34,334 nt of DNA from Deltaproteobacteria bacterium. Lineage in GTDB: Bacteria > Myxococcota_A > Polyangia > Polyangiales > JADJMO01. Of the stretch, positions 25,885 to 34,204 are shown in pieces. Under the pieces are notes generated by a model. It searched no databases and had not been told where the DNA came from. It saw only the letters and a program-made list of their open reading frames with translations. The translations under genes and the position numbers were made by a program. Each line of letters opens with the position of its first letter. The first letter of the stretch is position 1. The DNA lies in NCBI GenBank assembly GCA_016182965.1, contig JACPFM010000008.1:1-34334 (forward strand), written 5' to 3'.

Positions 25885-27665
25885 GTCGCCTGCGCGACGC
25901 GCTCTCGCGCTTTCCCGTCGCTCGTCTGACGACGACTCGATGGGTCGCGGTCGTCGCCGCGCTGCTCTCGTCCCCCGCGCTCTTCCACGGCTTCGAGGTC
26001 GACGATCGCCTGCACCGGCAGGCGGCGCTCGGCGTCGGGCGGTTCGGCGACATGTCGTCGAGCCCCTTCGACATGTTCACGTTCTTCACCGGCGACCCGG
26101 CGAGGACGAGCCGCTACATCGATCACGGCTTCACCCCGTGGTGGACCGATCCGCACGTGCGCGTCTCGTTCTTGCGACCGCTCTCGTCGCTGCTGCACTG
26201 GTTCGATCACCACGTGCTGCGACACGCGGTGGCGATCCACGCGCACTCCATCCTCTGGTACGTGCTGGTGGTCGTCGCCGCGGCGACGCTCTACCGGCGG
26301 CTGCTCGGGGCCACGTGGGTCGCCGGGCTCGCGGCGCTGATGTACGCGGTCGATCACACCCACGGCCTGCTCGCCGGGTGGATCGCCAACCGCAACGCCA
26401 CGGTCGCGGGCGCGTTCGCCCTCGCGGCGGTCGTCCTCCACGATCGCGCGCGCAAGGAGCGCTCGACGCGCGACGCCGTCCTCGCGTCCTTCGCGCTCGG
26501 GCTCGCGCTGTTCTCGGCCGAGGCGGGGCTCGGCATCGTCGGGTACCTCGTCGCGCACGCGTTTACGCTCGAACGCGAGCGGGGCGCGCGCCGGCTGCGG
26601 GGGCTCGTGCCGTACGCGGCGCCGCTGCTCCTCTGGGCCGTGGTCTACAAGCTCGGCGATCACGGCGCGCGCGGCTCGGGGCTGTACATCGATCCCGGGC
26701 GGCAGCCGGTCGAGTGGCTCCGGCGCGTCGTGCAGCACGAGCCGTTGCTCCTCGGCGGCGAGCTGGGGGTGCCCGGCATCGACTTCCACCCGTTCCTCGG
26801 CGCGTCGGGGCGCGCGGTGCTGCTCGCGGCGTGCCTCGCGGTGCTCGCCGCCTTCGCGATCGCGATCGCGCCGCTCTTCCGGCGCGACGCGACGACGCGG
26901 TTCTTCGTCATCGGGGCGGCGCTGTCGGCCCTGCCGGCGTGCGCGACGTTCCCCTCGTCGCGGCTGCTCCTGCTCCCGAGCTTCGGGCTGCTCGGCGCGG
27001 TGGCGCAGCTGTTCGCGGCGTGGCGCGATCGAGCCGAGTGGCTGCCGGCGCGGCAGCCGCGGCGCGCGCTCACGATCGGAATGGCGGCCTACGAGGGCTT
27101 CGGGCACCTCGTGCTGTCGCCGATCGTGTTCATCCTCGCGCTCAACCAGATGGTCCTGTTCGAGGGCGTGGTCGAGCGCCACGCGCGCGGGCTCCCCGAC
27201 GATCCGCGGCTCTCGTCGCAGCGCCTGCTGATCGTCAACGCGCCCGACGCGGCGTTCGCTTCGTACATCACCATCCTGCGCGAGGACCGGGGGCAGGTCG
27301 TGCCGGCGAAGCTGCTCGTGATGGGCGTCGGCGTGCGGCCGCTCGAGCTCGTGCGCCTCGACGATCGCACGGTGACGCTCGCGAGCGCGGCGGGTCTGGT
27401 GGGCGACTCGACCGACCGGCTGACCCGCGGCTACGAGCCGTTCATCGTCGGCGAGGTGGTGAAGCTGTCGGATCTGACGGTCGAGATCATCGAGGTGAAC
27501 GCCGACGGCGTGCCGACGGTGGTGTGCTTCTCCTTCGCCCGTCCCCTGGAGAACGAGGCGTTCCGCTGGATGCAGTGGAAGGATCAGACGCTCGCGCCGT
27601 TCACGCCGCCGAAGGTCGGCGAGCGGGTCTCGTTCCCCGCGCAGACCATCCAGATCGGGCCGTGA
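25881..27665 (+). CDS. Polytopic GT-C-like membrane protein, 594 aa
   Basis: Likely a GT-C-fold lipid-linked glycosyltransferase or related transporter; a hypothesis from layout, not a confirmed family. A first helix (WVAVVAALLSSPALF) leads to an acidic motif FEVDDRLH in the first external loop, as in GT-C enzymes, then FLRPLSSLLHWFDHHVL and about eight further helices to residue 440. The last 150 residues are soluble and beta-rich (LLIVNAPDAAFASYITIL to the end), an exported domain. GTG start overlaps the preceding TGA (GTGA). Stop is 4 bp from the convergent AAT-type gene. Confidence 0.82.
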   Translation: MSRLRDALSRFPVARLTTTRWVAVVAALLSSPALFHGFEVDDRLHRQAALGVGRFGDMSSSPFDMFTFFTGDPARTSRYIDHGFTPWWTDPHVRVSFLRPLSSLLHWFDHHVLRHAVAIHAHSILWYVLVVVAAATLYRRLLGATWVAGLAALMYAVDHTHGLLAGWIANRNATVAGAFALAAVVLHDRARKERSTRDAVLASFALGLALFSAEAGLGIVGYLVAHAFTLERERGARRLRGLVPYAAPLLLWAVVYKLGDHGARGSGLYIDPGRQPVEWLRRVVQHEPLLLGGELGVPGIDFHPFLGASGRAVLLAACLAVLAAFAIAIAPLFRRDATTRFFVIGAALSALPACATFPSSRLLLLPSFGLLGAVAQLFAAWRDRAEWLPARQPRRALTIGMAAYEGFGHLVLSPIVFILALNQMVLFEGVVERHARGLPDDPRLSSQRLLIVNAPDAAFASYITILREDRGQVVPAKLLVMGVGVRPLELVRLDDRTVTLASAAGLVGDSTDRLTRGYEPFIVGEVVKLSDLTVEIIEVNADGVPTVVCFSFARPLENEAFRWMQWKDQTLAPFTPPKVGERVSFPAQTIQIGP

Positions 27666-27669
27666 GGTC

Positions 27670-29316
27670 TCAAGGCGCGACCACGTCACCGAACGACCAC
27701 TCGATGGGGATGGCGCCGCCGGTCCACGGGCGCATCAGGCCGCGGTCGGCGGCCGCGCGCACCGACGGATCGCCGTCGAGCGCCGCGCGGTAGTCGACCT
27801 GGGCGCGATCGCGCGCGCCGCGCAGATCGTGGGTGCGGGCGCGCCACAGGTGGAAGCCGGAGAGCCGCTCGCGCGACGGGTGACGACAGGCGATGGCGCG
27901 ATCGAAGGCGCGCTCGGCGTTGCCGCTGTCGCCGGTGCGGAGCGACATCAACCCTGCCACGAAGTGGTAGACCGGCTGCTCCGGCTGCGCGCGTCGCGCG
28001 ACCTCGACGCACCTCCGCGCCTCGACCCAGTCGCCCTGGTGGAACGCGGCCTCGTACGCGTCGCGGTAGGCCTCGAACGCGAGCCGCGCGGACGCGTCCT
28101 CGGACGTCGGCCGGATCGGATCGTCGTCGCGCGGACGCTCGGTGCGCAGGTCGAACGCGACGTAGGGGTTCTGCGACACCGGCGCGCGCCCGGTCGCCAC
28201 CCACACCACGCCGGCGGCGGCGTCGAACACCACCGAGGCGACCGTCTGCAGCCCGGCGATCGAGTCGTGGAAGCGGCAGGCCGGCGTGCCGCGATCGGCG
28301 AGGATCGCCGCGATGGAGCGGACGTCGTGGCCGCGCCTCTCCTCGAGCAGCGCCGTGGCGCGGTGATAACGGCCGATCACGTTGCGCCAGTGCGTCGGGT
28401 AGCCGTGCGCCTCGCGGTTCGCGAGGGCTCGCGCGAGGAAGACGTTGGAGTAGCCGAACGTCGGCCCGGGCACCGGCACGACCGCGCGCCGCTTCGCGGT
28501 GACCTCGTAGCAGAGGACCGCCTGCTCCTTCGCCGAGGTGATCACGTACGTCCAGCTGCCGTTGGGCACGTGGTCATCGAGGATCCGCCGCGCGTCGTCG
28601 AGCGACCTTGCGTGTCGCATGACGCGATCGCCGACGATGCCGACCGGCAGCCCGCCGAGCGCGAAGTCCGTGGAGTAGAGGTGCTGGTGGACGACCAGCG
28701 TGAGGCCCGCCTCGTTCATCGCGGTGATGCCGCCGAAGAGGATGCCGGCGGCGCTGATGGAGACGTACCGCTGCCCGTCTTCCGGGCGATGGAAGACCAC
28801 CGCCTGCTCGCGATCCCAGGTGCCGACGCCCTGGTAGTCGAAGTTGCGGCCGTGGAGCATGCGCCCGTGCTCCGCCCCGTCGCCCCACGCGATCGCGCTC
28901 GTGCACCCGTAGAGCGGGACGGCGAGGCGCGGCGCCCCGGGCAGCCCGCGCCGAGCAATCCACTGAGAGGCGACGAAGAGGTAGGTCTCCGGCATGGTCA
29001 CCGCGCGCATCAGCTCGCGGCGCGGGATGCAGGCGCCGTCGGCGAGGCCCTCGAGCGCCTCGAGCGTGCTGCGCGGCAGCTTCGCGGCGATCGCGCGGCC
29101 GATCGTCTCGGAGAGCGCGATGCCCATGCCCTTGGCGACCGGGCCGGCGAGGCCGCCGAGCGAGCCGGCGAGCAGCCGCTCGACGTAGCGGGAGAACGCC
29201 GGGAGCGGGCCGCGCCGGATCGCCTCGCGCAGCGCGACGCCGTGCTGGTAGCCCATCTCGCGATCGGTGCCGGAGACGGTGAGGACGTGGATGCCGTGGT
29301 GACGAGCTGCGGACAC
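27670..29316 (-). CDS. C45/AAT-type N-terminal nucleophile hydrolase with TPR-like tail, 548 aa
   Basis: Resembles the acyl-CoA:6-aminopenicillanate acyltransferase / C45 autoproteolytic peptidase family. The nucleophile Cys138 is in LYGCTSAIAWG (135-145), followed by HGRNFDYQG (155-163), the family Arg-Asn-x-Asp motif. GTDREMGYQHG (16-26) is the family N-terminal signature. Residues 410-535 add TPR-like helices (AYEAAFHQGDWVEARRCVEV, FDRAIACRHPSRERLSG), an uncommon fusion. It probably cleaves an amide or peptide bond, or processes itself. GTG start; the element 7 nt upstream reads GAGACT rather than TANNNT. No signal peptide is obvious. Confidence 0.85.
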   Translation of the reverse strand: MSAARHHGIHVLTVSGTDREMGYQHGVALREAIRRGPLPAFSRYVERLLAGSLGGLAGPVAKGMGIALSETIGRAIAAKLPRSTLEALEGLADGACIPRRELMRAVTMPETYLFVASQWIARRGLPGAPRLAVPLYGCTSAIAWGDGAEHGRMLHGRNFDYQGVGTWDREQAVVFHRPEDGQRYVSISAAGILFGGITAMNEAGLTLVVHQHLYSTDFALGGLPVGIVGDRVMRHARSLDDARRILDDHVPNGSWTYVITSAKEQAVLCYEVTAKRRAVVPVPGPTFGYSNVFLARALANREAHGYPTHWRNVIGRYHRATALLEERRGHDVRSIAAILADRGTPACRFHDSIAGLQTVASVVFDAAAGVVWVATGRAPVSQNPYVAFDLRTERPRDDDPIRPTSEDASARLAFEAYRDAYEAAFHQGDWVEARRCVEVARRAQPEQPVYHFVAGLMSLRTGDSGNAERAFDRAIACRHPSRERLSGFHLWRARTHDLRGARDRAQVDYRAALDGDPSVRAAADRGLMRPWTGGAIPIEWSFGDVVAP

Positions 29317-29427
29317 GATCGAGAGTCTCGCGCGATCGCGGCCGACGTCGAGCGCGACCTGCGATAGCGCCCCGTCCGCATCCGATCGCGTCCCGCTCGA
29401 CGGTGCCTGCGCCGCGTCTCGTTCCGA

Positions 29428-30105
29428 TCAGTCGTTCTTCGCGCCGTTGCAGATCCACGACCGGATGGTCGCGAGCTGCGCCGCGGGCAGCGCCGCGCCG
29501 GCCTTGGGCATCTGGGTGCCGAAGCACATGCCGACGCCGGTCAGCTTGTTGTCGAGATAGCTCTTGGACACGTCGCCGGGCGTGACGAGGAGCTTGCCCG
29601 AGCACGCCGCGGAAGCGACGTTCACGAGCTCGCCGTACGACTTGCCGGCTTCGAGCGAGAGGCTCCCGCGCGGCACGGCGCCCGAGTGACATCCGGTGCC
29701 GGTGCAGCTGGCGCTGAAGATCGGCTGCACGTCCTTGGCGAAGGAGACCGTGGTGCCGCACACGCACGCGCCCGCGCTGCAGGTGGACCCGGCCGCGCAC
29801 GCCTTGCCGCAGGCGCCGCAGTTCGCCGCGTCGCTCTTGGTGTCGACGCACGCGCCGCCGCAGTTGGTGGCCTCCGCCGTGCACTCCGCCGAGCACGCGC
29901 CGGCGGCGCAGACCTGCCCCGACGGGCACCCGTTGCCGCACGCGCCGCAATTGGGGGGATCGGTCTTGGTGTCGACGCAGGTGCCGGAGCAGTCGGTGCG
30001 GCCGTCGCTGCAGGTGGCCGCGGGCGTGGTCGTCGGCGTCTGGGACTCGCTGCTCGAACAGCCGACGATCGTGATCAGCGCAAGAACGGCGAAGAGTCGC
30101 TTCAT
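29428..30105 (-). CDS. Cys-rich repeat lipoprotein with cytochrome-like C-terminus, 225 aa
   Basis: Lipoprotein: MKRLFAVLALITIVGCSSS with lipobox IVGC (Cys16). Two copies of a Cys-rich repeat follow (CSGTCVDTKTDPPNCGACG and CGGACVDTKSDAANCGACG), a hallmark of myxobacterial surface proteins. The C-terminal part, VSFAKDVQPIFSASC with GCHSG, resembles cytochrome-like domains of planctomycete and myxobacterial proteins; the spacing CTGTGCH is C-x4-C-H, so classical heme c attachment is doubtful. The ATG at 30105 begins a proper signal peptide, so it is preferred to an upstream in-frame start. Same strand as HupE, 84 bp downstream of it. Confidence 0.85.
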   Translation of the reverse strand: MKRLFAVLALITIVGCSSSESQTPTTTPAATCSDGRTDCSGTCVDTKTDPPNCGACGNGCPSGQVCAAGACSAECTAEATNCGGACVDTKSDAANCGACGKACAAGSTCSAGACVCGTTVSFAKDVQPIFSASCTGTGCHSGAVPRGSLSLEAGKSYGELVNVASAACSGKLLVTPGDVSKSYLDNKLTGVGMCFGTQMPKAGAALPAAQLATIRSWICNGAKND

Positions 30106-30189
30106 CCGTCGAGTGTTCCAACGCGGAGCAGCCCGGCGCAAGGATCCGTTCTCCGGATTTTTCGCTCGCGCCGCGGTCGGCGCAGGCGA

Positions 30190-31359
30190 TCAGCGGGCGA
30201 TCCGCGCGAGCAGCCAGGCGAGCCCCGCGAGCGCGATCGATCCGTTGATCACCGGCAGCGCGCGCGCGCGGAGGGTCGGCCTGCGCGCGGCCGCCCACCC
30301 GAGCGGCACGAGCAAGGCGAGCACCACGAGCTGACCGAGCTCGACCCCGCCGTTGAAGAGCGCGAGCGCCTTCGGCAGCTCCGCGCGCGGGAGCTGCAGC
30401 GTGCGCAGCGCGTCGGCGAAGCCGAAGCCGTGCACGAACCCGAAGACGAGGGTCAGCACCCACCTCGCGCGCGGCGTGCGATTCGTGCGCAGCGCCCACA
30501 GGTTCTCGACGCCGACGTACACGATCGACGCCGCGATCAGCGGCTCGACGACGCGCGACGGGACGGTCACGACCCCGAGCGTCGCGAGGGCGAGCGAGAT
30601 CGAGTGACCCACCGTGAACGCGGTCACGATCACGAGCAGTCGCCGGAGCGCGCCCCCGAGCACCACGAGCCCGAGGAGGAACACCAGGTGGTCGTAGCCG
30701 GTCAGGATGTGCTCGACGCCCATCCCGAGGAACGTCCGCCACGTCGAGCGCTCTGCGCTCGCGAACGGGCTCGAGCGCTCTGCGCTCGCGAACGGGCTCG
30801 AGCCCTTTGCGCTCGCGAACGGGCTCGAGTGCGGCGCGCTCGAGAGCGAGAACGTGCGGTGCGAGACGGTGAGCGCAGCCTCGCCTGCAGCCGTGCGCGC
30901 GAGGTGCCGGTGCCCGAACGGCATCGCGAAGAGGAAGGTGGTCTCGACCTGCACCGATCGAGGGGCCGCGGCGCAGCGGGCGCGGAGCGTCAGCGCGATG
31001 CCGTCGTTCTCGTTGGGCGCCGCGCCCTCGAGGACCGCCGGGCAGGGGGCGCCGTCGCCGGACACCACGAGGCCACGGGCGAACGTAGACGAGAGGCGCT
31101 CGTGCGCGTCGGCTGGGAGGGTCGCGACGGGGGCGTCGTCGGGGAGCGGGACCCCGGCCGCCCGCGCGACGTCCCGGCGCGCGAAGATCAGCGTCGCGGT
31201 GACCGCCGCGCCCTCGACGGCGTAGTGCCCGCGGGAGAGCCCGGTCTCGTGCGCGCTCGGGGTGACGGCGATCGCCGTCAGGACGATCGCCGTCAACGTC
31301 GCGATCGCCCGCCGGAGGAATCCGGCCCTGACGGAGTGACGTGACCGGCTGGCGCGCAC
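30190..31359 (-). CDS. HupE/UreJ-type metal-binding membrane protein, 389 aa
   Basis: HupE/UreJ_2 family, putative nickel/cobalt or other metal transporters. Signal peptide residues 1-36 then an exported beta-rich domain (about 37-175). The membrane part from about 205 starts with the family metal motif GMGVEHILTGYDHLVFLLGL, with E216, H217, D223 and H224, and continues through about six helices including FGFVHGFGFADAL and FNGGVELGQ. Between the two domains lies a 27-residue stretch of three SSPFASAxx repeats (178-204), encoded by an exact-length 27-bp triplication. GTG start; TAGGTT hexamer ends 9 nt upstream, overlapping the divergent CehA-like promoter. Confidence 0.9.
   Translation of the reverse strand: MRASRSRHSVRAGFLRRAIATLTAIVLTAIAVTPSAHETGLSRGHYAVEGAAVTATLIFARRDVARAAGVPLPDDAPVATLPADAHERLSSTFARGLVVSGDGAPCPAVLEGAAPNENDGIALTLRARCAAAPRSVQVETTFLFAMPFGHRHLARTAAGEAALTVSHRTFSLSSAPHSSPFASAKGSSPFASAERSSPFASAERSTWRTFLGMGVEHILTGYDHLVFLLGLVVLGGALRRLLVIVTAFTVGHSISLALATLGVVTVPSRVVEPLIAASIVYVGVENLWALRTNRTPRARWVLTLVFGFVHGFGFADALRTLQLPRAELPKALALFNGGVELGQLVVLALLVPLGWAAARRPTLRARALPVINGSIALAGLAWLLARIAR
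30744..30824 (-). repeat. In-frame 27-bp tandem triplication in HupE linker
   Basis: Units at 30744-30770, 30771-30797 and 30798-30824 begin TCGAG and end GCGAACGGGC; the first two are identical, the third differs at a few bases. Each codes nine residues (SSPFASAER or close). The first two contain the small hairpin GAGCGC-TCT-GCGCTC, so the unit may derive from a palindromic element. Confidence 0.8.
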
Positions 31360-31368
31360 GCGACCCGA

Positions 31369-31378
31369 AACCTATCCT
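31369..31378. promoter_or_regulatory. Overlapping divergent -10-like hexamers, HupE and CehA-like genes
   Basis: Minus strand TAGGTT (31374-31369) ends 9 nt before the HupE GTG at 31359. Plus strand TATCCT (31373-31378) ends 11 nt before the ATG at 31390. They share the central TA, and only 30 bp separate the two start codons. Confidence 0.4.
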
Positions 31379-31389
31379 CGAAACCCGAA

Positions 31390-33984
31390 ATGCGCCTCCG
31401 CTCCGCGATCCTTCCCTTCACCCCCGTCCTGGTCGCGCTCCTCTTTTCCTGCTCCGGCAAGAGCGGCGACGACCCGAAGCCGGCCGCCGAGCAGACCTGC
31501 GCGCTCGCCGGCGCGACGTTCGAGGTCGGCGATCCGAACGGTCACGCCGATCCGTTCGGCGCCAAGGCCGCCAAGCAGGCGCGCGCCGGTCGCATCAAGG
31601 ACGCGGCGACGTTCCCGCAGCCGGCGCACGGCCGTCAGCGCGTGCAGACGGGCGACTTCGTCCTGATCAACGACCGCATCTCGGTGGTCATCGAGGACAA
31701 GGGCCTCAGCGACGGCTACGCGCGCTTCGGCGGCGAGGTCCTCGCGGTCGACAAGGTGGGCGCCGACGGCCGGCCGATGGGCGTCTCCAAGTACAACGAG
31801 ACCCTGATGGGGATCGCGTTCGACACCATCGATCCCACCAGCGTGACGGTGCTGAAGGACGGCAGCGACGGCGGCGAGGCGGTCGTGCGCGTGACCGGGC
31901 CGATGAAGACGATCCCCTTCATGGCCGAGTCGCTCAAGGTGCTCTACCCGAACACCTACCCGGTGCCCTTCGCCTACGACTACGTGCTGAAGCCCGGGTC
32001 CTCGATGCTCGAGATCCGCTACGGCGTGTTGAACACGAGCCTCGAGGAGCTCGACTTCGGGTACGGCCGCGCGGGCTCCGAGGAGTTCTACGGGTTCTTC
32101 CAGACCAGCCAGCAGCAGATGGTCACGCCCGAGAAGGGCTACGGCAAGCCGCGCAACACCACGCAGTGGGTGGGCTTCGAGGGCGGCGCGTGGGGCTTCG
32201 CGTGGCGCACCGTCGGCGAGCCGCCCATGTCGTACGGCATCTCGCAGAGCGGGTTCCACCTCTACACCGGCGAGGGCTTCGTCGCGCCGGCGTGCACCAA
32301 GACCGTCGTCGATCGCGTGCAAATCATCGCCGGCGGCCCCGAGTACGACGGGCTGCGCGAGGCGGTGCGCGAGGCGCTCGCCGAGCCGAAGTGGCGCGAG
32401 ATCAAGGGCACGCTGAAGGACAGCAAGGGCGCGCCGATCGAGGGCGCGTGGATCCACGGGCTCGACGCGGCCGGCGCGTACCTCACGCGCACTCGCACCG
32501 CCGCCGACGGCACCTTCACGGTCCACGGGCCGCCGGGCGCGCCGATCACGCTGACGCCGCAGAAGCGCGGCTACCCGCCGCACGCCGGCAAGGTCGTCGC
32601 CGCCGCCGAGAGCGAGGCCGCGATCGCGTTCGCGCCCGAGGCCAGGCTGCACGTCGTCGCCACCGACTCGGCGAGCGGCAACAAGATGCCCGTGCGCGTG
32701 CAGATCATCCCCAAGGACGCGCCGCCCGTGACGCCCGCCGAGTGGGGCGTGCTCGACGAGCAGGGCGGCCGCCTCCACCAGGAGTTCGCGGTCACCGGCG
32801 AGGCGACGCTCACCGTGCCTCCCGGCGAGCACCGCGTGATCGTGAGCCACGGCTACGAGTGGGAGCTCGTCGACAAGACGGTGACCGCGACCGCCGGCGA
32901 GACCACCGAGGTCGAGGCCGCGCTCGCCCACAGCGTCGACTCGACCGGCGTGATGTGCGCCGACTTCCACATCCACTCGATGCACTCGGCCGACTCCAGC
33001 GATCCGGTGGTGCACAAAGTGAAGGGCGCGATCGCCGACGGCCTCGACCTCCCCATCTCGAGCGAGCACGAGTGGGTGATCGACTTCCAGCCGGTGATCA
33101 AGGATCTCGGCCTCGACGACTGGGCGTTCGGCATGGCGTCGTCGGAGCTGACCACCTTCACGTGGGGCCACTTCGGCGTGGTGCCGCTCACCCCGCGCGC
33201 CGACGCGACCAACAACGGCGCGGTCGAGTGGATCGGCAACTCCCCGACGCAGGTGTTCCAGAAGGTCCACTCGCTGCCGGAGAACCCGGTCTTGATCGTG
33301 AACCACCCGCGGAGCGACGGCTTCGGCGGCTACTTCAGCAGCGCGCGGTGGGATCGCACCACCGGCGCCGGCAACGAGCTCTGGGACGACAAGTTCGAGG
33401 CGATCGAGGTGTTCAACGACACCGACTTCGAGAGCAACCGCAAGGCCACCGTCGCCGACTGGTTCGCCTTCCTCGGCTACGGCCGCAAGATGGTCGCGGT
33501 CGGGAGCTCCGACAGCCACAGCCTGCGCACCTCGCCGGTCGGCTACCCGCGCACCTGCATGTGGTTCGGCCACGACGATCCGAAGAAGCTCACGCCGGCG
33601 ATCGTGCGCGACGCCGTGGCCAGCGGCAGCGCGATCGTCAGCGGCGGCCTGATGATGTCGGTGCACGGTCCGGGCGGCGAGCGTCCGGGCCAGACGGTCA
33701 AGGCCGTCGACGGCAAGGTGGAGCTCACGGTCAAGGTCGAGTCGCCGGCCTGGATCACGCCCGCGACGCTCGAGACGATCGTCGACGGCAAGACGGTGTC
33801 GACCACGCCGCTCACGCCGACCGGCCCCGGGCCGTCCAAGCGCGTGGTCGAGAAGGTCACCGTCACCCTCCCGAGCGCCAAGAGCTGGGTGGTGTTCCAC
33901 GCGAAGGGCACCGGCGATCTCGCGCCGCTCCACCCGGGGCGAAAGGCGTTCGCGGCGTCGAACGCGATCTTCCTCGAGAAGTAG
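31390..33984 (+). CDS. CehA/McbA-type PHP metallohydrolase lipoprotein, 864 aa
   Basis: Lipoprotein (LLFSC lipobox, Cys21) with a C-terminal PHP-type metallohydrolase as in the CehA/McbA family. Metal motifs: DFHIHSMHSADSS (525-537, with H527, H529), SEHEW around H560, VNHPRSD at H639 and GSSDSHS with D708 and H710. Upstream are a beta-rich N-terminal domain (residues 35-330) and a carboxypeptidase-regulatory-like beta sandwich (about 337-410, IKGTLKDSKGAPIEGAWIHG). Residues 760-864 form a terminal beta domain. Exported and membrane-anchored, probably hydrolysing a phosphoester or carbamate-like substrate; specificity unknown. No Shine-Dalgarno; TATCCT lies just upstream. Confidence 0.93.
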   Translation: MRLRSAILPFTPVLVALLFSCSGKSGDDPKPAAEQTCALAGATFEVGDPNGHADPFGAKAAKQARAGRIKDAATFPQPAHGRQRVQTGDFVLINDRISVVIEDKGLSDGYARFGGEVLAVDKVGADGRPMGVSKYNETLMGIAFDTIDPTSVTVLKDGSDGGEAVVRVTGPMKTIPFMAESLKVLYPNTYPVPFAYDYVLKPGSSMLEIRYGVLNTSLEELDFGYGRAGSEEFYGFFQTSQQQMVTPEKGYGKPRNTTQWVGFEGGAWGFAWRTVGEPPMSYGISQSGFHLYTGEGFVAPACTKTVVDRVQIIAGGPEYDGLREAVREALAEPKWREIKGTLKDSKGAPIEGAWIHGLDAAGAYLTRTRTAADGTFTVHGPPGAPITLTPQKRGYPPHAGKVVAAAESEAAIAFAPEARLHVVATDSASGNKMPVRVQIIPKDAPPVTPAEWGVLDEQGGRLHQEFAVTGEATLTVPPGEHRVIVSHGYEWELVDKTVTATAGETTEVEAALAHSVDSTGVMCADFHIHSMHSADSSDPVVHKVKGAIADGLDLPISSEHEWVIDFQPVIKDLGLDDWAFGMASSELTTFTWGHFGVVPLTPRADATNNGAVEWIGNSPTQVFQKVHSLPENPVLIVNHPRSDGFGGYFSSARWDRTTGAGNELWDDKFEAIEVFNDTDFESNRKATVADWFAFLGYGRKMVAVGSSDSHSLRTSPVGYPRTCMWFGHDDPKKLTPAIVRDAVASGSAIVSGGLMMSVHGPGGERPGQTVKAVDGKVELTVKVESPAWITPATLETIVDGKTVSTTPLTPTGPGPSKRVVEKVTVTLPSAKSWVVFHAKGTGDLAPLHPGRKAFAASNAIFLEK

Positions 33985-33992
33985 GCCAGGTC

Positions 33993-34073
33993 ACCGAGCT
34001 CGCCCGTGGATCGTTCGCTTCGACAGACGACCTGCGGGAGAAGGTCTACGCCTACATGATCTGGCAGACGTGA
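33993..34073 (+). pseudogene. Remnant of IS630-type transposase C-terminus
   Basis: The frame reads TELARGSFASTDDLREKVYA then YMIWQT and a stop. It resembles the C-terminal end of IS630-family DDE transposases ('..GSF.S.DDL...I.AFI..YN'), truncated before the usual KPF.W end. No start, no upstream transposase sequence, no terminal repeats. Recognised by eye only. Confidence 0.4.
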
Positions 34074-34204
34074 CCGCGGCGCGGCACAAGTCTCTGCGAA
34101 CCGTGCTCTGCCGCCGGCGCGGAATGTGCGCGATCAGGAGAGGCCAGCCACTCCGGCACGGACTGTCGGTCCCGCGCCACCACATCGACGATGCACGTTC
34201 GATG

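Noticed and set aside
29690..29720. Classical heme c motif in the Cys-rich lipoprotein
   Set aside because: Spacing is C-x4-C-H, not C-x2-C-H, so covalent heme cannot be claimed.
30744..30824. Tandem repeat as a CRISPR-like array
   Set aside because: Only three units with no spacers, and all in frame inside a coding gene.
31372..33933. 853-aa open frame on the minus strand opposite the PHP lipoprotein
   Set aside because: Same shadow composition; the plus-strand gene has a signal peptide and metal motifs.
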